A stretch of 64,000 nucleotides of DNA from Plastoroseomonas arctica (GTDB lineage Bacteria; Pseudomonadota; Alphaproteobacteria; Acetobacterales; Acetobacteraceae). Positions 19,001 through 31,000 of the stretch are shown here, piece by piece. The DNA is taken from the NCBI RefSeq assembly GCF_018128965.1, contig NZ_JAAEDH010000009.1, positions 98,178-162,177 of the forward strand, read 5' to 3'. The first letter of the stretch is position 1. Each line of letters opens with the position of its first letter. The notes beneath the pieces are model-generated. The model made no database searches, was not told the origin of the DNA, and saw only the letters and a program-made list of their open reading frames with translations. The position numbers were made by a program, and so were the translations under genes.

Positions 19001-22000
19001 ACCGGCGGCAGCGGTGCCATCGTGGGCCTCGAACTGCGCAGTGGTGGTGTTCTGACTGGTTCGGGCGTGGTCAGCGCCGCGGGCACCGGCACCGTGCGGA
19101 TCGGCGCGGACACCGCCTCCTCCGCGCTGCGCATCAGCGGCACGGGCACGGCAGGCACGGTGTCGCTCTCGGCCACGACCCTGAACCTGGTCAGTGCGGG
19201 TACCCTCGCGCTTGGGGTGGACGCTGCGGGCACCACCACCGCCGGCAACGTCACCATCGCAACGGCGCTGAACACCGCCGGCAGCACCGCGCTGTCGATC
19301 CGCGGCAGCGGCACCGTCAGCATCGGCGATGACCTGACGGCGAATGGGGTCAGCGTCACCTCCATCGGCAGCACGGTGGGGCAGAGCACGGGCACCATCG
19401 CGGGCGGCGCCGGTGGCGTCGCCATCGCCGGCAACGGCACCGTCACGCTCGACGGCATCATCACCGGCCAGGTGATCGCCCTCACCTCGACCACCGCCAA
19501 CATCACCCAGACAGGCGGCGCGATCACGGCAAGCGGCGGCGCGGCTAGCCTCACCCTCGCCGCTGCCGGCACGATCAGCCAGTCCGGCGGCACCATGGCG
19601 GCCGGAAGCTTGACCGCGGTCGGCGCCGGCGGCACTGGCACGGCGGCGGGCAGCATCAACCTCAACCGCACCGGCAACGCTTTCGCCACCGTCGCCGAGG
19701 CGCGTTCGGGCGCGGCGCTCACCATCCACACCGGCAGCGGCGCGGCGTCCATCGCCACGGTGAATGCGGTGGGCGACGTGACGCTCACCGGCACCGGCGC
19801 GACCACGCTCACGGGAGCGATCTCGGGCGCCAACATCGCGATCAGCGCGACGACCTCCATCACCCAGACCGGCGGCAGCGTGAATGCCGGCGCCGGCGAC
19901 GTCGCGCTGCTCAGCAACGGCACCATCAGCCAGTCGGGCGGGACCATTACGACCGGCGGGCTGACCATCGCCGGCAGTTCCAACACGCGCTCGGGCGTGG
20001 TCACGCTCAACCAGGCCACCAACGCGATCGCGGGCATCACCGACGCGCGCAGCACCGGCGCGATGACCATCAATGGCGGCGCCGGCGCGATGTCGGTCGG
20101 CGTGGCGAACGCGACGGGCCTGCTGACGCTCGCGACCGGCACCACCGCCACGCTCACCGGCGCCATCGCCGGCAATGGCGTCAGCATCAGCGCAGCCGGC
20201 GCCATCAGCCAGACCGGCGGCAGCGTCGACAGCAATGGCGGCGCACTGACGCTTCGCTCCGACGGCACCATCGGGCAGACCGGCGGCAGCATGGCCGGCG
20301 CCACGCTCACCCTGGGCGGCATCACGCCCGGCACCCGCTCGGGCGCGGTCACCCTCGGCCGCTCGGCCAACGCCATCGACGCCGTCACGGATGCGCGCAG
20401 CACCGGCGCGATGACCATCCACACCGGGTCCAGCACCCTCGCCGTCACCAATGCCGACGCGACCGGGCTGCTGACGCTCACCAGTTCGGGCAATGCATCG
20501 CTCGCCGGCACGCTCGCCGGCAACGGCGTTACCATCACCGCCGACAACATCACCCAGACCGCCGGCTCGATCGCCGGTGGCGCCGGCACCGTCACGCTGC
20601 AGAGCAACGGCGCCGTGACCCAGAACGGCGGCACCATCTCCGGTGCCGCGCTCAGCGTGGCGGGCAGCGCCGGCGGCACCACGGCGGCCACCTCGGTCAA
20701 CATCAACCAGGCCGGCAACACCTTCACGTCCATCGGCAGCGCGCGCGCGAGCGGGTCGCTGACGATCCGCTCCGACGCCGCGACCCTCGCGGTCGGGCTC
20801 ACGGCCGGCAACGACATCACCATCCGCGGCGGCGGCGCGAGCACGGCGATCACGCTGACCGGCACGATGACCGCCACCGGCGTCGGCTCGAACAACGTGA
20901 CGCTGCGCACCAACGGCACCATTGCCCAGAATGCCGGCGCGATCATCACGGGCGACACGCTGACCATCGGCGGCGCCAGCGTCACCAACGCCACGAGTGC
21001 GACGCTGACCGAGGCGAATGTCGTGGGCTCGGTGAGCGCCAACGTCTCCGGCGCGCTTGCCTTCACCACGACGCAGGCCTTCAACACCGGCGGCAACACG
21101 GTCAATGCGGGATCGCTGACGCTCACCGCCTCCTCCATCACCGTCGCCATTGGCGACACGCTGTCGGTGAGCACCGGCGACCTGATCCTGGTGGGTACGA
21201 CCGGGTCGGGCACCGCCATCTCGGTCGCGGGCACGCTCACCGGCGTGGCGGGCCAGCGCATCGTGCTGCGCGCCGACAGCCTCGCCATCTCCAGCCTCAC
21301 CGGCCTCATCACGGCCAATGGCCTGGCCGCGATCGAGGTCGGGCCGCGCACCGGGTCGCGCAACATGGTGCTCGGCGCCCCGCTCGCGGGCACGCTGAGC
21401 CTCGATACCGGGACGCTCGCCGCGCTGATCGCCGCGGCCCCCGGCCGCCTGCAATTCGGCGAGACGGTGATCGGCGGGTCGACCGTGCGCGGCACCGACG
21501 TGACCGCGGCCGCTGGCGGCAATGGCGTTCAGGTGGCGGCCGGGACCACCCGGCTCGTCGTGGTGACCGATGGCGACATCGCCGTCGACGCGCCGTTCAC
21601 GGTGTCCGCGCTCGGCGCCGGCTCGGTCGAGCTGCGCGCTACGGGCAGCATCGCCGGCGCCGGCACCATCGTCACCGGCACCGGTGGCCTCGTCATCCGC
21701 GGCGCCGACGGCACCACCAACAGCAGCGCCGGTACGGTCAACCTGACGCAGGTCGGCAACCAGGTGCAGCGGCTCGACGCGCGCAGCAGCGCGGCGATCT
21801 TCGTGGCCAACCAAGCCACCAACATCATCATCCGCCAGGCGCGCGGCACCAGCGTCGTCATCGATGCCGATACCCGCGTGCTGAGCGTCGAAGCTGGCGG
21901 CACCGGCGGGCTCGGCATCACGGCAACCACCGGCAATGCGGCTCTCCGCGCCACATCCATCACGCTCAACAACGATGTCGCCGCGGGCAATGGCCAGACG

Positions 22001-25000
22001 CTCACGGTGCAGATCGCGGGCGGCGGGACCCTGACCGGCGCCGGCGTGCTGAGCGCGAGCGGCGGCACCGTCGAGATCGGCCCCAGCAGTGCGACGACCA
22101 TCGCGGCAAGTGCCACCGGCGTCGCCGCCGCGGTGCTGAACAATGCGGTGGCGACCACGGTGCGGCTCGGCCGCAGCACCTTCAACGGCGGGGCCACCGT
22201 CACCGCCACGACGACCACGATCGACAGCGCCGTGACGCGGACCGGCAGCGGGACGCTGGCGGTGATCGGCGGCGCCATCACGCTCAATGCGGGTCTCTCC
22301 GCCGGCTCGCTTGCACTCACCAGCACCAGCGGGGCGCTGGTGCTCGGCACCACCACCCTCATCGCCAGCACCCCTGGCACCGGGCGCGTCACGCTCGACG
22401 CCGCGACCGCGATCAGCCAGACCGGCGGCGGCATCAGCGCGGCCGAGTTCACGGCCATCGCGCGCGGCGGCGCCATCTCGCTCACCGCCGGCAGCAACGC
22501 GATCGGCAGCGTGGTCGGCGGCGTCACCGTGGGCACCAATGCGAATGGCTTTGCCGACACCACGCGCGGGCTGTTCGCCACCGCCAATATCGGCCTCGCC
22601 AGCACGATGGGCCTCACGGTCGCCGGCGGCATCGAGTCGCGCGGCGGCAACATCACTCTCGCCGCGGCGAGCATCGACCAGCAGGCGCGGATCTTCGCCT
22701 CGGACCTTGCCACGCTCACCGCGACCGGCGTGGGCGGCCTCGCGGTCAACGGCGCGCTGCTGGCCAATACGCTGACGCTCGCCAGCGGCGGCGCGGTCAC
22801 CCAGAATGCGTCGGGCAGCATCGGGCCGAGCAGCGCCGGCAGCACCGCGCTCGTCATCCAGGGCACCGGCGGGCCCGGCTCCTCGGCCGGAGGCGCGGTG
22901 ACGCTGACGCAGGCCAACGCCATCGGCAGCCTCACCGCCGCGGCCACCGGTGCGCTCGCCGTGACATCCAGCAACGGCGCCGGCCTGGTGGTCGGCGGCG
23001 CATCCGGCGCCGGGGTGAGCCTCGCCGCCGCCAGCCTGTCGCTCACGAGCGCGGTCAATGCCGGCGCCGGCACGGCGAGCCTCACCGCCACAACGGGCGG
23101 CATCACCCAGACCAGCGCCGGTCGGATCACGGCCGCCGCGTTGACCGTCTCGGCCGCCGGCAGCGTTGTTCTCGACGCCGGCGATGCCGGGCGCGCCACG
23201 CCCACGCTGTGGAACCAGGTCGGCACGCTCGGCGCCGTTACCGTCACCGGCGCGGGGAACGACTTCACCTTCCACACGACGCCCGCCCTGACGCTGACGA
23301 ATGCGATTGGCGTTGCGGGCGCGGTGCTGATCGCGAGCAACGGCACGCTGAGCCAGACGGCGGGCGCGATCACCGGCGCCTCTCTCGCACTCGCCGCCAA
23401 CGGGACGGTGACGCTCGCCGGCACGATCAACACCGGCAGCGGCCAGACCACCATCACCTCCGCGACCGGCGCGGTCACCCAGACCGGCGGTGGCATCACG
23501 GCGGGCAATCTCGCGGCCCAGGGCACCACGCTGGACTTCGCGGCCGGCACCAATGCGCTGAGCGGCACGCTGGCGCTGCGGGCAACCACCGGCGCGATCA
23601 ACATCGATCAATCGGGCAGCGTGACGCTCGGCAGCATCAATGCCGCGACCGTTACCGGCACCGCGACGATCGGCGGGCTTTCCGCCGGCGGCGCGATCAC
23701 GGTCTCGGCCGCCGGCTTGACCAGCGTGAGCAGCCCGATCACCGCGGGCGGCGCTCTGGTGCTGCGCACCGACGCCCTCGCGCTTGGTGCCGGCGTGGCG
23801 GTGAGCGGCTCCTCCATTGCGGTCGGCCCGCGCACGGCCGGCCAGGCGATCGAGATCGGCAGCGCGGATACCGGCACCACGCTCGGCTTCGACGCGACCA
23901 CGCTCGCGCGGCTGACTGCGCCGGGCGTTGCCTTGACGATCGGCGAGACGCTGATCGGGGCACGCGTGACCGCGGGCGATGTCACCATCAACGCGGCGCT
24001 GACCACATCGGGCAGCCTGACCGTGCTGTCCAACGGCAATATCAGCCTGCCCGGCGCGGTTTCGGCGTCGATCGCGGTGTTTTCGGCGACCGGCAGCGTG
24101 ATCCAGCCGGACAATGCCGCCGGCGTCGGTGGCACCTACAGCGCCTCGACCAGCCTGACCACGAGCACTGGCACGATCGTGAACGCAGGGGGCGCCATCG
24201 ACCTGCGTGCGCCGGCCAACACCCTCAACCTCTTCGCCGCGCAGACGACCAGCGGCGATCTGCGGGTCGCGACGACCGGCACGCTGAGCGTCACGTCGGC
24301 TGGCAGCCGGCCGGTTCCTGGTGGCGGCGTGACGAACGTGAATGGCGCGAGCGCCGCCGGCGATGTGTTTCTGCAAGCGTCCTCCATCACCAGCGACGCG
24401 GCGATTGCCGCGCAGGCCGGCGGCACCATCACGCTGCGGGCCGACACGATGGCGCTCGGCGCCGCGATAACCGCGACCGGTGGCACCGTGGCACTCGAGA
24501 CACTGACCCTGGGCGGCGCGCCGCGCCCGATCACCCTCGGCGCCGAGGTCGCGAACACGCTCTCGCTCACCCAGGCCGAGCTGAACCAGGTCACCACCGG
24601 TACGCTGGTCATCGGCCGCTTCAACGGCACCGAAGCGAGTGCCATCACGGTCAACGCCGCCGGCATCGCGGTGCCCGGCACGGTCGGCAGCCTGCGCCTG
24701 ATCGGGGCGAGCCTCACGCTCGACGGCAACCTCACCGCCACCGGCAAGGCGATCGATGCGCGCATCGCCGGGCTCACCAGCAGCGGGGGCGGCATCATCG
24801 GCGCCTCCAGCTTCACGCTGCGCGGCCTGGCCGGCGGCACCAGCGATGGCGGCGCGGTCAATGTCGGCGGGTCGAACCTGATCACCACGCTCGACATCAG
24901 CAGCGCCGGCGCGGTGTCGCTCGCGCTCAATGCCAATGGCGGCACCGTCGCGGTGACGCAGCTGCGCGGCTCAAGCGTCAACGTCGCGGTGACCAACGGC

Positions 25001-28000
25001 AATCTCAGCGTGAACGGCGCCTCGGCTTCGACCAGCGGGGCGTTCAGCCTGACTGGCGCGACCAGCCTCACCACCAGCGCTACGATCACCGCGGCCAACG
25101 GGCTGACCCTGTCTGGCGGCACCGTGACGATCGGCGCGGCGGTGACGGCGACCGCAGGTGCCGCCTCGCTCACCGCGACCTCCGGCGCGCTGACCTTGAA
25201 CAGCACGATCACCACGCTGGGCGGCGGCGCGAGCTTCGCCGGCGCAGGCGGGACCCTGGTGAACGCCGCGGTCTCGGTCACCGGCGGCAACGCGGGCTTC
25301 TCGGGCGCCGGTCTCACCTCGATCGGTGCTGGCACCATCACCGCGAGCGGCAACGTCACGCTCACCAACACCGGCACCGTGACGGTCGGCGGCGACATCA
25401 ACGCCACGGGCGGCGGCGTCTCTATCACCGGCGCGACCGTGTTCGACAACACCGCGCCGATAACGGGCCAGACCGGCGTCACCATCTCGGCCGGGACGGT
25501 CACGACCGAGCGCCTGATCACCGCGACCACCGGTGCCGTCTCGCTGACCAGCACGGCCGGGCTTCTCTCGGTCCAGGGCGGCGTCACCACGCTGTCGGGA
25601 GGGGCCAGCTTCGCCGGCGCCGGCGGCACCAGCGTGACCAGCGCAATCTCGGTCACCAATGGCGGGGCGAGCTTCTCGGGAGCGGGCTTCACCTCTGGCG
25701 CGGCGGGCACGATCACCGTCGCGGGCGGCAACGTCACCTTCACCAACACCGGCACCGTGACCATCGGTGGCGCGGTGACCAATTCGACCGGCTCGGTCTC
25801 CATCACCGGGGCGACCAGCGTCTCCAGCACGGCGGCCATCTCCGCCAGCACCGGGCTGACGCTCACGGCCGGCAGCCTGCTCATCGGTGGCGACCTGTCG
25901 GTGACCGGCACCGGGACCGCCGCGCTGACGTCGACCACCGGCGCGATCACCCTGAATGCCGGCCTGACCACGACCAATGGCGGCGCGACCATCGGCTCGG
26001 CCGGGCTCACGACCGTGAACGCGCCGATCAGCGTCACCGGCGGCGGGCTGGGCTTCACGGGCGTGGGCCTGACCGCCAACGCCACGCTGAGCGTCTCCGG
26101 CGGCAATCTCACCATCGCCAACACCGGCGCGGTCGATATCCTCGCCACTGTCGGCAACACCTCCGGCAGCGTCTCCATAACCGGCGCGACGACGCTCACC
26201 ACCACCGCCAACATCACCGGCCAGACCGGCCTCACGCTGAGCGCCGGCAGCCTGCTCATTGGTGGTGCCCTGTCGGTGACCGGCCCCGGCAACGCGGCGC
26301 TGACGGCGACCACCGGCAGCATCACACTTAATGCCGGGCTGACGGTCGCCAATGGCGGCGCGACCTTCGCCTCGACGACCGCCACCACGGTCAACGGCGC
26401 GGTGAGCATCACCGGCGGCGGCCTGGGCTTCACCGGCGTGGGCTTCACCTCGACCAGCGCCGGCAGCCTGACCGTCGCGGGCGGCAATCTCACCATCGCC
26501 AATACCGGCACCGTCGGGATCGCCGGTACGGTCAGCGACACCACCGGCAGCGTCTCCGTCACCGGTGCGACCACGCTGACCACCACGGCCGGCATCGCCG
26601 GTCAGACGGGCCTCACGCTGAGCGCCGGCAGCCTGCTGATCGGCGGCGCGCTGTCGGTGACGGGTGCGGGCAACGCATCGCTGACGGCGACCGTCAGCAC
26701 CATCACGCTCAATGCCGGGCTCACCGTCGCGAATGGCTCGGCGAGCTTCACCTCGGCCGCCGCCACCACGGTGAACGGGGCGGTGAACGTCACCAGTGGC
26801 GGGCTGGGCTTCACCGGCGCCGGCTTCACCTCGACTGGCGCGGGCACGCTCACCGTCGCCGGCGGCAATTTCACCATCGCCAATACCGGGACGGTCGCCG
26901 TCGGCGGAACGGTGGTCGACAGCACCGGCAGCGTCTCCGTCACCGGCGCCACCGCACTCACGACCACGGCGACCATCACCGGCCAGACCGGCGTCACGCT
27001 GACGGCCGGCTCGGTCACCACCGGCGCCACCGTCACCGCCACCACCGGCGCGGCCGCGCTCACCAGCACCGCGGGCGACCTTACGCTGAACGCCGGCGTC
27101 ACCACGCTGGCCGGCGGGGCAACCTTCGCGTCCGGCGCCGGCGCGACTTTCGTCAACGGCCCGGTCTCCGTCACCGGGGGCAATGCCGGCTTCACTGGCA
27201 CCGGCTTCACCTCCACCGCGCCTGGCACCATCACGGTCGCCAATGGCGACCTCACCATCGCCAATTCCGGCACGGTGACGATCGGCGGCGCGCTGCTGAC
27301 CACGACCGGCAGCATCGCCATCAACGGCGCCACTATCCTGAACGTGAACGCGACGATCAACGCCGCCAGCGGGCTGACGCTCTCGGCCGGCACGATGACC
27401 ATCAACAGCGCGATCTCGCTGAAAAGCGGCCCGCTCGGGCTGATCACCACGGTCGGCGACCTCACGATCAATGCCTCGGTCACCACGCTGAACGGCAGCG
27501 CGACACTGAGCTCGGCCGGCGCCACCCTGGTCAATGCGCCGATCAGCATCACCGGCGGCGCACTCGCCATCAGCGGCGTGGGCTTCACCTCGACGGCAGC
27601 CGGCACGCTCACGGTGACGACGACCAACGCGCTCACCATCGCCAATACCGGCACCGTCACCATCGGCGGCGCAATCAGCGACGCGGGTGGCGCGGTCTCG
27701 ATCACGGGTGCCGCGACGCTCGCGACCACGGCCGCCATCACCGGCCAGACCGGCGTCACGCTGTCGGCCGGCGGCGTGACACTCGGTGCGGCGGTCACGG
27801 CAAATACCGGCAATGTCGGCATCACCGGCACCGCGGGCGCGATCACGGCCAATGCCGCGGTCACCGCCACGGCCGGCAATGTGACGCTCGACGCCAGCAG
27901 GGCGATCGTGCTGAACGGCGCCATCACCTCGCTCGCCGGGGGCACCATCACGCTCAACGCCGGTGCTGCCGCCGGCACCGCGGCCGACAGCATCACCCAG

Positions 28001-31000
28001 ACCGCGGCCGGCATTCTCGGCGGGACCGGCGGCGGCACGACGAACCTGCTCCTCGCCGGACGCAGCCTCGATGCCGGCGTCACCCTCACCGCGGCCAACC
28101 GCATCGCCACGCTCGACGCCCAGGCGCGCGGCGCGCTCGCGGTCACCAGCACCGGTGCGCTCGGCGTGACGCGCGCGAATTCCAGCGGCGGCGGCGCGGG
28201 CACCAGCAGCGTGGCCCTCACGGCGGCGAGCCTCAGCCTGGCCGGCACGGTCAACGCCACCACGCTCGGCGCCGTCACGCTCAACGCGCTGTCGGGCAGC
28301 ATCACCCAGCTCGCGACCGGCATCGTCACCGGCGCGTCGCTGTCGGGAGCGGCCACAGGCGGCGTCGCGCTCAATACTGCGAACAACGTCGTCAGCAGCA
28401 CCGGCGCCTTCACGCTCGGCGCTGATTTCGCCCTGCTCAGCACCGTGGGCCTCACCGTGACGAGCCCGCTCAGCACCCCCGGCAATGCCATCGTGCTGAC
28501 CGCGGCCAGCCTCGCGATCCAGGGGGCGCTCACCGCCGGCACCGTCACGCTCAGCGCGACCGCCGGCGGCATCACGCAGGGCAATGCCGGGATCATCACG
28601 ACGCCGAGCCTGGTCGCGAATGCCACCGCCGGAGTCAGCCTCAATGCCGGCGACGCGGCGGCGAGCCAGACCACGGCCTGGAACCAGGTGACGACGCTCG
28701 CCTCCGGCAGCGGCGGCAGCGGTGGCTTCACGCTGCGCAACAGCCGCGACCTCAGCGTTGCCGGCACCGTCACGGTCGGCTCTGGCCAGGTGCTGCGCCT
28801 CGACGTCACGGGCACGCCGGTGTTCGAGGCGACCAGCGTGCTCGGCGCGCCCGCGGGCACCATCATCGTCGCGGCGAGCGGCCCGGTCGATCTCCGCGGC
28901 GCGATGACCGCGGGCCTCACCACGCTCACCAGCGCGACCGGCCCGGTCACCCAGACCACAGGCACGATCACCGGCGGGCTCGCGGTGCAGGCCAATGGCG
29001 CGATCGACATCCAGAACCCGGGCAACGCGATCACCAACCTCTCGGCCAATGCGATCGGCGGGCGCGTGGATATCCTCTCCGGCACCGCGATGACGGTGGT
29101 GAGCAGCGCCAACGTCGCCCTGCATGGCGGCGCCACCACCACAATCGCCGGCGTCAGCGGCACGACCGCCTTCCTCACCGGTCCGGGGCTGACGCTGAAC
29201 GCGGCGGTGACCGCGACCGCCGGCGACGTCCAGCTGCGCGCCGATGCCATGGCCATCGCCGCCGGGGTGAACGCCACGGCGGGCGAGGTGCGGATCGAGC
29301 AGCTGACGCTCGGCGCCACGCCGCGCGGCATTTCGCTCGGCGTCGAGGATCCGAATGCGCTGTCGCTCACGACGTCGGAGCTCGCGGCGATCAATACGCC
29401 GACGCTGATCCTCGGCCGCAGCACCGGCGCAGGTGCGGCGGCCATCGCAGGCCAGATCACCATCTCGGGCGCCACCTCGGTGCCGGGCAGCGTCACCACC
29501 ACGCTCCGCCTGCTCGGCAGCGGCATCGCGGTCAACGGGACGCTGAGCGCGACCGGCACCGCCGTGACCGAGCTGCGCGCGCTGACGCAGTCCATCACCT
29601 CGACCACGGGCGGCGTCTCCGGCCAGACGCTGATCGCGACCGCCCCGTTCGGCTCGGTCACGCTGAGCGCGCTCAATGATTTCGCCAATGTCACCGGCAG
29701 CAGCAATGCCGGGGGCAGCTTCACCTACCGCGACGCGAACGGCTTCCAGATCATCGCACCGGGCATCAGCGCGGCGGCCGTGAGCCTCACGGCCGAGACC
29801 GGCACCATCACCCAGGCCGCCGGCGCGCCGATCATCGCCGGCAGCCTGTTCGCGCTGGCCCGCACCGGCTCGGCCCTGCTCGATGGCGGCAGCGCGGCCT
29901 CGGGCGGCCCGGACCTCAACCAGGTCGGCAGCCTGGCCGGCGGCGGGGCCGCGGCGGGGGGCGTCTTTCGGCTGCGCAATGCCGCGGGCTTCACCATCAG
30001 CGGCACGCTCGACAACGGGGCCGGCGGCGCGCTCGGCACCGCGCAGCTCTTCGCGCCGAGCGGGGCCATCGTGCAGACGGGCGGCCTGATCCGCGCCAAT
30101 CGCCTGGAGGTGACGCTTCCCGGCGGCGGCGCGAGCTTCGGCGCGGTCAATGCCATTGCGAGCCTCGGCACCAGCACCATCGCCGGCGACCTCGTCCTGG
30201 TGAATGCCGGCAGCCTTGCGCTCACGGGCCCGGTCGATGTCGGCTCCGCCGCGGGTGGGCCGGCCTCGGCCACGTCGCTGATCCTGGGCAGCGGCAGCCT
30301 CACGCAGGGCGCCGGCGCGCGGCTGCGCACGGACGTGCTCCTGGCCTCGGCACCCGGCGGCGACGTGCTGCTGACCGCCGGCGGGTCCAACAGCATCAAC
30401 GATCTCTCGCAGATCGGCATCCTGGCGGGCGTCACCGCCGGCGGCACGGTGAACATCCGCCTTGGCCTGCCCACCCTGGTGGTCGGGCTGGTGGGCGCGG
30501 GCAGCACGACGGGGACACCCTCCGGCGCGGTGACGTTGGAAGCGCCCGGCATCACCATCGGCCAGCCTGGCCAGGGCGGCACGCTGATCCGCGGCGGCAC
30601 CGTGGTGCTGCGCACCCAGCCGGGTTTCGACGGCCCGGCGTTGGCCGGGACCGGCAGCATCATCCAGCAGGGCGGCGCGGTGGAGGCGAACAACCTCTCC
30701 CTCTCCGCGCCCTCGGGCAACATCGTGCTGGACCGGGCGGAGAACCGCTTCACCGCGCTCGCGGCGGGCACCTCGTCGGACGGCAGCGTGAGCGCCAACA
30801 GCCTTGTCGCCGGCGGTACCATCGACATCACCGAGGGCGGCGCCGGCTTCACGGTGCAGTCGGGCATCGCGAGTGGCGGTGCCACCCGCCTGACCACCGG
30901 CAACGCGCTGACCTTCAACGTGGCGACCGCGCTATCGGCGCCGATCTCGCTCACCGCCGGCGGCCTGCTCACCATCGCGCCGGGCGGGCAGCTCACCTCG

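Noticed and set aside
15970..21522. 1850-codon open frame on the minus strand inside tpsA, with similar giants at 17963-24376 and 24971-29125
   Set aside because: They mirror the repeats and strong third-base GC bias of tpsA. Their products are Ala/Pro/Val or Arg/Asp/Gly low-complexity with no domain or start signal.
25000..27800. Regular 381-base repeats as a CRISPR or other non-coding array
   Set aside because: The period is a multiple of three, the frame is open throughout and the repeats diverge as protein units, so they are coding repeats.
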